Source of the DNA: Chloroflexota bacterium
Lineage (GTDB): Bacteria; Chloroflexota; Anaerolineae; Caldilineales; Caldilineaceae
Direction: 5' to 3'
Length of the DNA stretch: 35,751 nt
NCBI GenBank assembly: GCA_003451595.1
Contig: DMDA01000113.1
Coordinates: 8,430-44,180 of the forward strand
The translations under genes were made by a program, and so were the position numbers. Of this stretch, positions 17,001-24,956 are shown one piece after another. Each line of letters starts with the position of its first letter. Positions within the stretch are counted from its first letter, which is position 1. The notes below the pieces were generated by a model, which did no database searches, was not told where the DNA came from, and worked only from the letters and a program-made list of their open reading frames with translations.

Positions 17001-17986
17001 TCGATGAACTGCAGACGCCGGACGGGCTGAGCCTCTATGCAATCGGCGGGGAGACGCCCGGAGTCCAGACGTGGGCGGTGCGCAGCGCCGAAGCGGGAAC
17101 GCTGTTGACGACAACCGGCGCCAGCACGCTCAGTGCGCTGGCCGTCAGCGCTGACGGCGCCCTGTCCGCTGCGGGCGATGTTGCCGGCGCGATCTATGTG
17201 TGGGCGCAGGGTGCAGCAGCGCCCGCTGCCACCATGATTGGCCATAACGGGCGCGTGGCTGCTGTAGCGATACACCCTGCCGGGCGCTTGCTCTTTTCTG
17301 CGGGTGATGATGGCGCCGTGCATGTGTGGAACCTAGACACTGCGCAGCTGCTGCGCAGTCTGCGCACCGTTGGGCCGCGCATCACAGCGATGAGCTTGAG
17401 TGCTGTCGGCGACCAGTTAGCGATTGCCGACAGCGACGGTGTGCTCACGCTCTGGTCGGTGACCGAACTGGATCGGGCGCCGGTGCAGTGGCGCGCCGGC
17501 GACGCCGAAGTGACCAGCCTTGCTTTCAGCCCTGACGACAGGTGGCTGGCCGCCGGTGATCAGAGTGGGCATCTCTGGGTATGGGCAGCGGCGGCGCCTG
17601 AAACCTCTATACAACACTGGCAGGGACACACCAACGAGGTCAGCATGGTGACCTTTGGCGCGACGTCCGACGAGTTGATCTCGGCCAGCGCCGACCGCAG
17701 CGTGCGCTTGTGGAACCTGACGGCGCCGCTACAGATTCCCACGGTGCTGAGCGGTCACACGGCTGCCGTCAACAGCGTCGATTATGTTGGCGGGGCGATC
17801 TTTACAGCCAGTACGGACGGTACGTGGCGCATGTGGCATCTGGCGCCCGATGCGTTGGCGACACGCGCCTGTACAGTTGCCGGACGCAATCTTGACCAGG
17901 CTGAGTGGGAACGCTATCTGCCCGGTGTGCCGTGTGAGGTTACGTGCGCAGGCCTACCCAATCGCTGTGACGCCACTGCGCCATAG
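14006..17986 (+). CDS. Membrane-anchored nSTAND NTPase with WD40 repeats
   Basis: Numbered from the in-frame GTG at 13988, residues about 32-430 form the STAND module: PYIGPRPFG, FFGRE, Walker A APSGAGKS (74-81) and Walker B RILVIDQFEE (161-170). A basic stretch precedes one transmembrane helix (about 502-526), then an Ala/Glu-rich coiled coil (to about 600). About 15 WD40-like blades fill 650-1290, enough for two seven-bladed propellers. The tail, with AGRNLDQAEWERYLPG and four cysteines, is typical of STAND-WD40 proteins. A single helix with positive charge on its N-side would place the propellers outside the membrane. Three starts compete: GTG 13988, ATG 14000 (overlapping the previous stop as ATGA) and ATG 14006. 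AGGGGG at 13994-13999 is best spaced for 14006. The N-terminus carries a 12-bp tandem repeat. It is the probable sensor-switch of the operon. Confidence 0.88.
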   Translation: MAASLSASLSASLTAEDNAPTPDRENPYIGPRPFGDNPRERRLFFGRERESADLLSLVLAERLVLFYAPSGAGKSSLLNARLLPALREEGFAILGTVRVGRQLPTGWSLQTLANVYVFNLLRDLETADADSLRLATLRLPEYLAALPTDPARPDRILVIDQFEELFTTYADQWQKREDFFRQLSQALNDDPHLWGILALREDYIAELDPYLRLLPNRGRVRYRLTYMDAAAALEAVQQPAALAGRPFAPGVAENLVNNLRQMTTGSDDAPRLGETIEPVQLQVVCMQLWENLRDRPGVTITADDVESLARGAGLGEFVNHALATFYEQTLAAVPLEGSGVSEREIRDWFSQTLITRDGTRNLLYQSESETGGLPNTVVFELERRFLLRGETRSGGRWVELVHDRLIAPIRDANAQWRRRHPLVIAADLWHADRRPSLLLSGQALVDAQAELARYPTRYSEIERRFVAAGAEAEAALLRQQQLDEEKRRQKAARDRIVALAAAGAAILMFLLMVIAVVLAVQSLQNALAAQNATRTANAERDRAIRAEQSASEAAQQAEARAAEAMAARAITDQLNRQIRADQLASQAVLALEQSPQQALLLAVEAMRLSAANGGQLSHAVAQSIHDVLHATGGIPATPINDDAVALVLGADGSWFAAATADGALQAWRIAAGDLQTYTLMPAGGSLVWGLAVAPDRRLAAAGEDGVVRVWQIDAPEAAPQTLATADAPLYAVAFSADGRWLAAAGEAGALYLWDTRTPDAAGQALPGHTGAVTTLAFSPDHQWLVTGDSDGVLRLWLMGAPAQEVAVAMLAAPITTIAFSPDGAVYAAGDQLGGVHVYPAPGSEPGSERTKLTALVNLPSHDASIRALDFSANGVWLAIGDENGVARVWNFKDATRSYVVRAHAASLRGLAFVLGAGGEKLVTVGDDGPEQASVRLWDYSQVGATPVTVRGHDGVINLLASVRGLNGFLTAGYDHFVRIWLVDNPQAEPSILVAGASFVDELQTPDGLSLYAIGGETPGVQTWAVRSAEAGTLLTTTGASTLSALAVSADGALSAAGDVAGAIYVWAQGAAAPAATMIGHNGRVAAVAIHPAGRLLFSAGDDGAVHVWNLDTAQLLRSLRTVGPRITAMSLSAVGDQLAIADSDGVLTLWSVTELDRAPVQWRAGDAEVTSLAFSPDDRWLAAGDQSGHLWVWAAAAPETSIQHWQGHTNEVSMVTFGATSDELISASADRSVRLWNLTAPLQIPTVLSGHTAAVNSVDYVGGAIFTASTDGTWRMWHLAPDALATRACTVAGRNLDQAEWERYLPGVPCEVTCAGLPNRCDATAP
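14012..14047 (+). repeat. 12-bp tandem repeat at the STAND N-terminus
   Basis: GCAAGCCTGAGT occurs twice exactly (14012-14023, 14024-14035) and a third time with two changes (14036-14047). It encodes a Ser-Ala-Ser-Leu repeat ahead of the domain. Confidence 0.88.
16526..16549 (+). repeat. 12-bp duplication inside a WD40 blade
   Basis: CCGGGTTCAGAG is present twice back to back and encodes a Pro-Gly-Ser-Glu duplication in the loop of the fifth blade. Confidence 0.85.
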
Positions 17987-18034
17987 GCGCACAACTGTGT
18001 AATCAGCCTCTCCTGTCAGCGCATTGGTAAACAA

Positions 18035-18068
18035 AAAAGCCGCTCTCTGTCTCTGGAGAGCGGCTTTT
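18035..18068. terminator. Bidirectional rho-independent terminator
   Basis: AAAAGCCGCTCTC (18035-18047) pairs perfectly with GAGAGCGGCTTTT (18056-18068) across an eight-base loop. An A-run before and a T-run after mean it can end the STAND operon on the plus strand and the tRNA-Asn transcript on the minus strand. Confidence 0.92.
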
Positions 18069-18073
18069 ATTCT

Positions 18074-18150
<77 letters not shown>

Positions 18151-18167
18151 CGCTGCCAACGATGCAA

Positions 18168-18196
18168 AGTATAGGGGATGCCGGCGAAGTTGTCAA
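18168..18196 (-). promoter_or_regulatory. Sigma-70 promoter of tRNA-Asn
   Basis: On the minus strand TTGACA (18196-18191) and TATACT (18173-18168) are separated by exactly 17 bases. The -35 is a perfect match and the -10 differs at one position. The -10 ends about 19 bases before the tRNA 5' end. Confidence 0.88.
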
Positions 18197-18295
18197 ATCA
18201 TGCGCAAAGAGACGGAACAATTATCTGCGGCGCTTCGTCACGGTTGCGACAGCGAATGAACGCTGAACAATTATGATGAAAGGATTCAGGACACA

Positions 18296-19066
18296 ATGAA
18301 CACTACAGTAATCCAGCGCGTGCTTGCCATTACCCTGGTAGCAACGCTACTGCTGACCGGCAGCGTAATTGGTGGAAGCTGGCTGCAAACACCGCCTGCC
18401 CTCGCTCAGGATGTAGCAACGCCTGCACCTTCCCGCACCATCACTGTTGTGGGTGAGGGCGTGGTCAACATCGAGCCGAATGTGGCGCGCACCAACATTG
18501 GCGTAGAGGTGCTCCGTCCCACCGTGGAGGAAGCCGCTGCCGAGAATGCCGCCATCGTGGACCGCTTGCTGGCAACGCTGGTTGAGCTGGGCATTGCGGG
18601 CAAGGACATCCAGACGAGCGGCTACAATGTCTTTGCCGAGCGTTATGGCGCCAGCGGTCCGGTGAGCGATGAGGAAGTGCAATACCGCGTCAGCAACAAC
18701 GTGACGGTCATTATCCGTGATCTGGACAAGGTAGGCGAGGTGTTGGACGCCTCCATCAAGGCAGGCGCCAACAACATCTATGGCGTCGAATTCTTGCTGG
18801 ATGACGCTACAGCCGTTCGCTCCGAGGCGCGCAAGCTGGCCGTCGAGAACGCCAGGGCGACCGCTGAGGAACTAGCAGCGCTCAACGGTGTGAAGGTTGG
18901 TAAAATTCTGGCGATCAGCGAAGTCGTAGGCGGCGCTGGCGGCTTCTACAACAACTCGATCAGCAGCTTCCAGATCGGCATGGGCGGCGCCGAACGCACC
19001 CCGATTCAGCCCGGCCAGCTACGCCTGACGATGCAGTTGCAGCTCACCTACGAACTTGTGGAGTAG
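18296..19066 (+). CDS. Exported SIMPL-domain (DUF541) protein
   Basis: The 256-residue protein has an N-terminal signal sequence (about 1-38, ending in ALAQ) followed by one SIMPL/DUF541 domain. Recognisable parts are ITVVGEGVVNIEPNVARTNIGVEV at the start, IQTSGYNVFAERYG in the middle, and the helix with ARATAEELAALNGVKVGKILAISE. Proteins of this family are periplasmic or surface-located; some oligomerise into lattices and have been linked to stress resistance, but the function is not settled. GAAAGGA lies 12 bases upstream of the ATG. The gene stands alone and is followed by a long GC-rich hairpin. Confidence 0.9.
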   Translation: MNTTVIQRVLAITLVATLLLTGSVIGGSWLQTPPALAQDVATPAPSRTITVVGEGVVNIEPNVARTNIGVEVLRPTVEEAAAENAAIVDRLLATLVELGIAGKDIQTSGYNVFAERYGASGPVSDEEVQYRVSNNVTVIIRDLDKVGEVLDASIKAGANNIYGVEFLLDDATAVRSEARKLAVENARATAEELAALNGVKVGKILAISEVVGGAGGFYNNSISSFQIGMGGAERTPIQPGQLRLTMQLQLTYELVE

Positions 19067-19426
19067 TCGGACCGCGTCGGGGTGAATGATCGCTAGCCCG
19101 ACCTCTTGACCATCAGGGCAAAGGCGGCGGAGCGCACAGTGAAACAGTGCGCCTCTCGCCGCCTTTGCGCGTCCGCTCCTGCGCATACCCGCGCCATCTT
19201 CATCCGTTCCATCGCTATCCTGTGTGTTAAACAATCATTTACATGCAACCATTTCTGACATTGGCGCGGTTGGTGAATTGTGTGGTAGAACAAGGCTATA
19301 GGAGTAACGTATCCTTCTGATCAGAGCCTCCATGACAGGCACAGGTCGGTGTAGGAGAAACGGCGACTTCTACCATTGTGTGCACCCATCACTTAAGTCA
19401 ACACTTTAGTCAAAAGGAGATGTAGT
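19067..19426. other. Gap between the SIMPL gene and the ABC importer
   Basis: No gene is visible. The left part holds the hairpin at 19118-19168. The right part is more AT-rich and probably holds the importer promoter, but no convincing -35/-10 pair was found. A strong ribosome binding site (AAAAGGAGAT) ends the gap. Confidence 0.6.
19118..19168. terminator. Long hairpin after the SIMPL gene
   Basis: GCAAAGGCGGCG (19118-19129) pairs perfectly with CGCCGCCTTTGC (19157-19168), and the inner GCGCAC pairs with GTGCGC. There is no T-run, so termination is likely but not certain; it could also protect the 3' end. Confidence 0.55.
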
Positions 19427-20596
19427 ATGCAGGCAAAAAGACGGCATCTGCTGTACTCTGCGCTGATTGCGCTCGTCGTGTTTGCGTTGTCGGGCTGCAC
19501 TGCGGCTATTCCAGCGGCAGAAGCGCCTGCCACGGAAGCCCCGGCGGCGGAGGCGCCGGCCGCTGAAGTCCCCGCTGGTATGGAGGAATTGGTCGCTGCA
19601 GCGCAAGCCGAAGGCGAGTTGACGGTGATTGCACTTCCGCGCGATTGGTGCAACTACGGCGAGGTCATCGACTCGTTCGCCGCAAAATATGGCATCAAGG
19701 TCAATGAGCTTGATCCGAACGCTGGCTCCGGCGACGAGTTGGAAGCGATCAAGGCCAACAAGGACAACAAAGGGCCGCAGGCGCCTGACGTGATCGACGT
19801 TGGTTTTGCCTTTGGCCCGCAGGCCGTGGCGGAAGGGTTGCTGCAACCGTACAAGGTCAGCACCTGGGAGACGATTCCGGAGAGCGCCAAGGACCCAGAG
19901 GGTTACTGGTATGGCGATTACTATGGCGTGATGGCCTTCCTGGTCAACAAGGATGTCGTGGCGAACACGCCGCAGAGCTGGCTCGATCTGGCCAAGCCGG
20001 AGTACAAGGGGCAGTTTGCGTTGTCGGGTGATCCGCGTACCTCCAACCAGGCGATTTTGTCGATTCAGGCGGCCAGCCTGGCCAACGGCGGCACGCTCGC
20101 CGACCCGACCGCCGGTCTGGAGTTGATGGCGCAGGTCAACCAGGCAGGCAACCTGGTACCAGTGATCGCGCTGCCGGGTACAGTTGCCCTGGGTGAAACG
20201 CCGATCACGGCGGTCTGGGATTACAACGCGCTCTCTTGGGCGGATGGCTTCGAAGGCAACCCGGCAACCGAAGTCGTGATTCCATCTGATGGGCGCATCG
20301 CTGGCGTGTACTTGCAGGGCATCAGCGCCTACGCCCCGCACCCGAACGCTGCAAAACTGTGGATGGAGCATCTGTATTCGGATGAAGGTCAGCTCATGTG
20401 GATGAAGGGCTATTGCCGCCCCATTCGCGAGGCCGACCTCCGCGAGCGCGGCGCCATCCCGGATGAGATTGCGGCCAAAATTCCCGACGCCTCCGGCGTG
20501 GTCTTCCCCACATTGGATGAACTGGTGACTGGCAAGCAGGTCATTGTCGAAAATTGGGACAGCGTCGTCGGCGCAGATGTGAAGGCTGCGCAGTAA
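19427..20596 (+). CDS. ABC importer substrate-binding lipoprotein (polyamine/iron type)
   Basis: The protein is a lipoprotein: residues 1-24 end in the lipobox LSGC. An Ala/Pro/Glu-rich flexible linker follows (about 25-50), then a family-1 solute-binding domain. The stretch from IALPRDWCNYGEVIDSF to AKYGIKV and the segments DYYGVMAFLVNKD and WLDLAKPEYKGQ are typical of the PotD/Fe(III)-type binding proteins. The binding pocket cannot be read confidently, so the substrate could be a polyamine, a ferric compound or a phosphonate. The ribosome binding site AAAAGGAGAT is strong. It is the first gene of a four-gene importer operon, with a repeat-rich spacer before the permease genes. Confidence 0.85.
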   Translation: MQAKRRHLLYSALIALVVFALSGCTAAIPAAEAPATEAPAAEAPAAEVPAGMEELVAAAQAEGELTVIALPRDWCNYGEVIDSFAAKYGIKVNELDPNAGSGDELEAIKANKDNKGPQAPDVIDVGFAFGPQAVAEGLLQPYKVSTWETIPESAKDPEGYWYGDYYGVMAFLVNKDVVANTPQSWLDLAKPEYKGQFALSGDPRTSNQAILSIQAASLANGGTLADPTAGLELMAQVNQAGNLVPVIALPGTVALGETPITAVWDYNALSWADGFEGNPATEVVIPSDGRIAGVYLQGISAYAPHPNAAKLWMEHLYSDEGQLMWMKGYCRPIREADLRERGAIPDEIAAKIPDASGVVFPTLDELVTGKQVIVENWDSVVGADVKAAQ

Positions 20597-20605
20597 GTAG
20601 AGACT

Positions 20606-20686
20606 AGAGATTGGAGATTGGGAGATTGCGTCGTCACGAAACGAGCTCCAATCTCTTCATCTCCAATCTCTTCATCTCCAATCTCT
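20606..20686. repeat. Inverted and tandem repeat between the binding-protein and permease genes
   Basis: CTCCAATCTCTTCAT occurs twice (20646-20660, 20661-20675) with an 11-base third copy to 20686. The left arm AGAGATTGGAGAT (20606-20618) is the exact complement of 20659-20671 and of 20674-20686. Alternative hairpins can therefore form in the transcript, as is often seen where the binding protein is made in excess of the membrane parts. Confidence 0.8.
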
Positions 20687-20709
20687 GTGTTGAAGCGTCA
20701 CCTACACTC

Positions 20710-21585
20710 ATGACAACCACACTTTCTGTTACGTCGCGCCGGCGCTTTTCCTGGAACTGGTTGGGGCTGGCTCCATTCTTTTTGTTCTCAATTTTGTTCA
20801 TTTTTTTGCCTTCGGCGTCGCTTTTCATCGACAGCTTTCAGAATCAGGCCGGGCAGTTTACGCTGGAGAATATCGCTGGCCTCTTTGAGCCGCCGATCCC
20901 AGCCTCTTATCTCCTCAGCATCCAGATCAGTCTGGCAACGGCGCTGATGGGTGGTCTGCTGGGTTTTCTCATGGCGTATGCGTTGACGGTCGGCAACTTG
21001 CCGCGTTGGCTGCGGCCTGTTACGTTGACCTTTGCCGGGGTGGCGTCGAACTTTGCTGGCGTGCCGCTGGCGTTTGCCTTCATCGCCACTTTGGGGCAGG
21101 TTGGCTTTCTGACGGTGTTGCTGCGCAATGTCTTCGGCTGGAACATTTACGAGGCTGGCTTCAACCTCTACAGTTTTCTGGGGTTAAGCCTGGCGTACAT
21201 GTACTTCCAGTTTCCACTCATGTTGCTAATCATGATTCCTGCCATCGAGGGCCTCAAACGCGAGTGGCGTGAGGCGGCGGAAAACCTGGGGGCGAGCACT
21301 GCCCAGTACTGGCTGCGCGTCGGCCTGCCGGTGTTGATGCCCTCACTGCTCGGCACAATGTTGTTGTTGTTTGGCAATGCCTTTGGCGCCTACGCTACCG
21401 CTTATGGACTCACGGGCGGCAACCTGCAGCTCATCACGATCCAGTTGGGCGCCCAAATGCGCGGCGACGTGTTGCGCAATCCGAATCTAGGGTATGCGAT
21501 GGCGCTGGGCATGGTCGTCATCATGGCCGTATGCATCAGCGGCTACATCTGGCTACAGCGCCTGTCGGAACGCTGGCTGAAGTAG
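20710..21585 (+). CDS. ABC importer permease, PotB-like
   Basis: The protein has about six transmembrane helices, starting with GLAPFFLFSILFIFLPS, and the inner-membrane permease signature in EGLKREWREAAENLGAS, which docks the ATPase. The frame is open from 20611, but the extra N-terminus is encoded by the tandem repeat and is not family-like, so ATG 20710 (291 residues) is chosen. No strong ribosome binding site is seen. It probably forms the heterodimeric channel with the next gene, 16 bases downstream. Confidence 0.87.
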   Translation: MTTTLSVTSRRRFSWNWLGLAPFFLFSILFIFLPSASLFIDSFQNQAGQFTLENIAGLFEPPIPASYLLSIQISLATALMGGLLGFLMAYALTVGNLPRWLRPVTLTFAGVASNFAGVPLAFAFIATLGQVGFLTVLLRNVFGWNIYEAGFNLYSFLGLSLAYMYFQFPLMLLIMIPAIEGLKREWREAAENLGASTAQYWLRVGLPVLMPSLLGTMLLLFGNAFGAYATAYGLTGGNLQLITIQLGAQMRGDVLRNPNLGYAMALGMVVIMAVCISGYIWLQRLSERWLK

Positions 21586-21601
21586 CAGACAAGGAGCACC
21601 C

Positions 21602-22417
21602 ATGTCACAACGTGCTGGCTGGTTCGCCTGGCTCATCTTCATGATCGGCGCGCTCTATTTTGTTCTACCCCTCTTTGGCACCTTTGTCTTCTCCTTGCAA
21701 AAGGTGCGCGGCAGCATTGGTTTCTCCGCCTACACAGCCGCCTTTGCCAATCCTGACTTTCTGCGCACCTTTCTGTTCTCCAGCCTGATTGCGGTGTTGA
21801 CCATTGTCGCCAGCCTGGCCTTGATTGTCCCGACGGCCTTCTGGGTCAATCTGCGCATGCCGCGCTGGCGGGGCGTTGTTGAGTTTATTACGCTGTTGCC
21901 TTTCGTCATCCCGGCAATTGTGCTGGTCTTCGGCGTGATTCGCACCTATGGCAAACCGCTCACGCTCTTCGGGATTCCACTGCTGCCGCCGCTGCTCAAC
22001 ACCGAACTGAGCACAAACATTGTCCTGGTGGCTGCATACACGGTGCTCTCGTTGCCCTACATGTATCGCGCCACCGACAACGGCTTGCGCGCCATGGATG
22101 TGCGCACGCTGGCTGAGGCTGCGCAAAGTCTGGGCGCCAGCTGGGTCACGGTGCTGATGCGCGTCATCCTGCCCAACTTGCGCACGGCATTGCTCAGCGG
22201 CGCGCTGCTAACCTTTGCCATCGTTATCGGCGAATACACGATTGCCGCCTTTCTGGCGCGTCCCATGTTCGGCCCCTACCTGCAACTCCAGGTGCGCAAC
22301 CGTGCTTACGAGGCGGCGGCGCTGACCATCGTCGCCTTTGCACTCACCTGGCTGGCAATGGGCATCATCGACCTAATCACGCGTCAACGGTCGACGCCAC
22401 TGACCGGCGGACGCTGA
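21602..22417 (+). CDS. ABC importer permease, PotC-like
   Basis: The 271-residue protein has about six transmembrane helices and the ATPase-docking loop MDVRTLAEAAQSLGAS, followed by LMRVILPNLRTALLSGA, as in the PotC/second-permease family. AAGGAG lies five bases before the ATG. It is the partner of the preceding permease and precedes the ATPase gene by 21 bases. Confidence 0.9.
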   Translation: MSQRAGWFAWLIFMIGALYFVLPLFGTFVFSLQKVRGSIGFSAYTAAFANPDFLRTFLFSSLIAVLTIVASLALIVPTAFWVNLRMPRWRGVVEFITLLPFVIPAIVLVFGVIRTYGKPLTLFGIPLLPPLLNTELSTNIVLVAAYTVLSLPYMYRATDNGLRAMDVRTLAEAAQSLGASWVTVLMRVILPNLRTALLSGALLTFAIVIGEYTIAAFLARPMFGPYLQLQVRNRAYEAAALTIVAFALTWLAMGIIDLITRQRSTPLTGGR

Positions 22418-22438
22418 AGCTCATCCAGGTAATTCACT

Positions 22439-23509
22439 ATGACATTTCTTGCGCTGACAAATGTTCGCAAAGTCTTTCCCAATGCAACGACGCCCGCTGT
22501 CGATGATTTCAATCTGAGCGTACAGCGCGGCGAGTTTGTCTCATTTCTTGGCCCCAGCGGCTGTGGCAAAACAACGACGTTGCGCATGGTGGCCGGCTTC
22601 GAGCACCCCACCGCCGGTGCGATCACAATCGATGGCAGGGATATCACTGGTGTGCGCCCCAACCAGCGCAACATTGGCATGGTCTTCCAGTCATACGCGC
22701 TCTTTCCCAATATGACGGTCGCCGACAACATTGGCTTTGGGTTGAAGGTGAAGGGGGCGTCCAAGGCCGAAATCAAGCAACGCGTGGCGGAGATGTTGTC
22801 GCTCATCAAGCTCGAACAATTGGGCGGGCGCTATCCCTATCAGCTCTCCGGCGGACAACAACAACGCGTGGCGCTGGCGCGTGCGCTCGCCATCCGTCCA
22901 CAGCTGCTGCTGCTTGACGAGCCGCTTTCCGCTCTCGACGCCAAGATTCGCGTTTCGCTGCGCAACGAGATTCGCGCGATTCAGCGTCAGCTCGGCATCA
23001 CCACGATCTATGTCACGCACGACCAGGAGGAGGCGCTCTCGTTGTCCGACCGCGTCGTGGTGATGAACGCAGGCGTCATCGAGCAGATCGGTGCGCCCTT
23101 TGAGGTGTACAACTTCCCCAAAACGGCATTTGTGGCTTCCTTTGTTGGCACGCTCAATATCTTCGAAGCGCGCGTTAGCGATCCGGCAGCCGGCGTCCTC
23201 CAACTTAGCGCCGCCACCATCCTGGTGTCGCCATCCCACCTCAGTGGGCGCCGCGCTGGCGAGGCGGTCAAGGTTGCCATGCGCCCGGAGATGATTCACG
23301 TCAAATCAACCGGCGCCGCCGATGAGAACCGGTTGACCGGCGTCGTCGAGAATGTGGCCTTTCTGGGCGCCGTCGCCCGCATTCATCTGCGCGTGGGAGA
23401 GATGACCGTGCTCGTGGACGAGTTCAACAACCCTCATCTCGCCGTGCCCGCCGTCGGTTCGGCGCTCACCTGTTATTTTGCACGTGAAGGTTGCATCGTG
23501 CTGGCATAG
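22439..23509 (+). CDS. ABC importer ATPase, PotA-like
   Basis: The ATPase powers the importer encoded just upstream. Motifs are complete: Walker A GPSGCGKTT, Q-loop FQSYALFP, signature LSGGQQQRVALARAL, Walker B LLLLDEPLSALD and H-loop THDQEEALS. The C-terminal third (from about residue 235) is a TOBE-type domain, as in PotA/CysA/FbpC-class ATPases. Length (356 residues) is normal. No clear ribosome binding site precedes the ATG, so translation may depend on coupling to the permease gene. Confidence 0.94.
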   Translation: MTFLALTNVRKVFPNATTPAVDDFNLSVQRGEFVSFLGPSGCGKTTTLRMVAGFEHPTAGAITIDGRDITGVRPNQRNIGMVFQSYALFPNMTVADNIGFGLKVKGASKAEIKQRVAEMLSLIKLEQLGGRYPYQLSGGQQQRVALARALAIRPQLLLLDEPLSALDAKIRVSLRNEIRAIQRQLGITTIYVTHDQEEALSLSDRVVVMNAGVIEQIGAPFEVYNFPKTAFVASFVGTLNIFEARVSDPAAGVLQLSAATILVSPSHLSGRRAGEAVKVAMRPEMIHVKSTGAADENRLTGVVENVAFLGAVARIHLRVGEMTVLVDEFNNPHLAVPAVGSALTCYFAREGCIVLA

Positions 23510-23569
23510 GCAGATGGACTGTGGCAAGGGGCACCTCGCTTTCCGGCGCATACTGATTGATTTTGTAGC

Positions 23570-23609
23570 TTGATGTGGAAATCCTGCAGAAAAATCTATA
23601 AAATCTGCA
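23570..23609 (+). promoter_or_regulatory. Candidate promoter with a dyad before the serine hydrolase gene
   Basis: An AT-rich patch contains TATAAA (23597-23602), framed by the inverted repeat TGCAGA (23585-23590) and TCTGCA (23604-23609). TTGATG at 23570 is a possible but badly spaced -35. The dyad could be an operator. Confidence 0.3.
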
Positions 23610-23631
23610 AAACAATGAGTTCCACCTGATT

Positions 23632-24912
23632 TTGGATAAGACGCCGATGTACGCACTGGATCAGCAGTTCATGACGATTATGCAGACGCCGGGTGCTGAC
23701 CTGTCCGGGTTGGCGGTGGTGGTCTACGTGGGCGGCGACATTCGCTATGAAGGTTACTTCGGCCAGCGCTTCATCGATTCCTATGATCCCGCTGGTTCAT
23801 TGCCGGTGACGGCGGCGACAAAGTTTCGCGTGGCGTCTATCTCCAAGATAGTGACGGCGCTGGCGATCATGCAACTGGTCGAGCGCGGCTTGCTTGATCT
23901 GGATGCCGATGTGAGCGACGTGCTGGGCTGGTCTCTGCGCAACCCTCACTGGCCAAAGACGGCCATCACCACGCGCATGTTGTTGACGCACACTTCGTCG
24001 CTGCGCGATGGCGAGGTCTACACCTTCCCACCGACGACCACGCTGGCAAGTGTCTTTCAACCTGGCAGCCCTTTCTATGAAGATGGCGCCCACTTTGCCG
24101 GGCCGACGCCCCACGTCGACTATGCGCCAGGGCGCTTTTTCTCTTACTGCAATCTTGGTTTTGGCGTCATGGGCACGCTCATCGAGCGGCTAACAGGCGA
24201 GCGCTTTGATCTCTACGTGGATCGGCACGTGCTGGCGCCGCTCGGCGTCGATGCTTCCTTCAATGTGCGCAACCTGACTGACGACGGTCTGCGCAACCTG
24301 GCTGTGCTCTATCGCCGACAGCGCGACGGTGGATGGGATGCGATGGCGCCCTGGGCTGCGCAGGTGGACGACCTGCGTGGCGAACGCCCGCCCGCCTTGC
24401 CGGGGCTAGATGCCTACGTTGTCGGCAGCAACGGCACGGTCTTTTCACCGCAGGGCGGACTGCGCATCTCTGCGCTCGATCTGGTCGAAGTGATGAAAGT
24501 CTTCCTGCACAGCGGACAGGGTAGGTCAGGGCGTGTGTTGGAGCCAACCACCGTGCAGCAGATTCTCACCGTGCAGTGGCGCTTCGATCCAGCGTTGGGC
24601 AACGGCGATCCTTACGGTGGGCTGATGCGTGCCTGGGGATTGGGCGTGCAGCAGCTCCAGAACGCGCCGGCAGACAGCTATGGTGCTGGCGATTGTCTGT
24701 TGGCACAGACCAGCCCCAAGTTGTGGGGACACATGGGCGACGCCTACGGACTGCTCAGCGCCATGTTTTTCGACCCGACGCAGGACGCTGGTTTCGTCTA
24801 CATCATCGGCGGTGTAGGCCGCAACCCGGACGACTATCGAGGCGAGTACTCCGCCTTCTACCGCTGGGAGGAGCAGATTCAGACCGCGATCCTGACGGCT
24901 TTTCCGATGTGA
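23632..24912 (+). CDS. Serine hydrolase of the beta-lactamase / penicillin-binding class C family
   Basis: The 426-residue protein has the family catalytic triplet: the SxxK box as ASISKIVTALAIM, the Y-x-N box as SYCNLGFGVMG, and a C-terminal HMG in LWGHMGDAYG that stands where the third box lies. Such enzymes include D-aminopeptidases, esterases and class C beta-lactamases; the substrate is not readable here. No signal peptide is obvious. The start is uncertain: TTG 23632 gives the longest frame, and ATG 23647 gives MYALDQQF, a good alternative. No ribosome binding site is seen. It lies 122 bases after the importer operon on the same strand, so a link to imported peptides or amides is possible but unproven. 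Confidence 0.85.
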   Translation: MDKTPMYALDQQFMTIMQTPGADLSGLAVVVYVGGDIRYEGYFGQRFIDSYDPAGSLPVTAATKFRVASISKIVTALAIMQLVERGLLDLDADVSDVLGWSLRNPHWPKTAITTRMLLTHTSSLRDGEVYTFPPTTTLASVFQPGSPFYEDGAHFAGPTPHVDYAPGRFFSYCNLGFGVMGTLIERLTGERFDLYVDRHVLAPLGVDASFNVRNLTDDGLRNLAVLYRRQRDGGWDAMAPWAAQVDDLRGERPPALPGLDAYVVGSNGTVFSPQGGLRISALDLVEVMKVFLHSGQGRSGRVLEPTTVQQILTVQWRFDPALGNGDPYGGLMRAWGLGVQQLQNAPADSYGAGDCLLAQTSPKLWGHMGDAYGLLSAMFFDPTQDAGFVYIIGGVGRNPDDYRGEYSAFYRWEEQIQTAILTAFPM

Positions 24913-24956
24913 GGCAGGACAGGTTGCGAAGGGCGCAACGTTATATACATTCCCTG

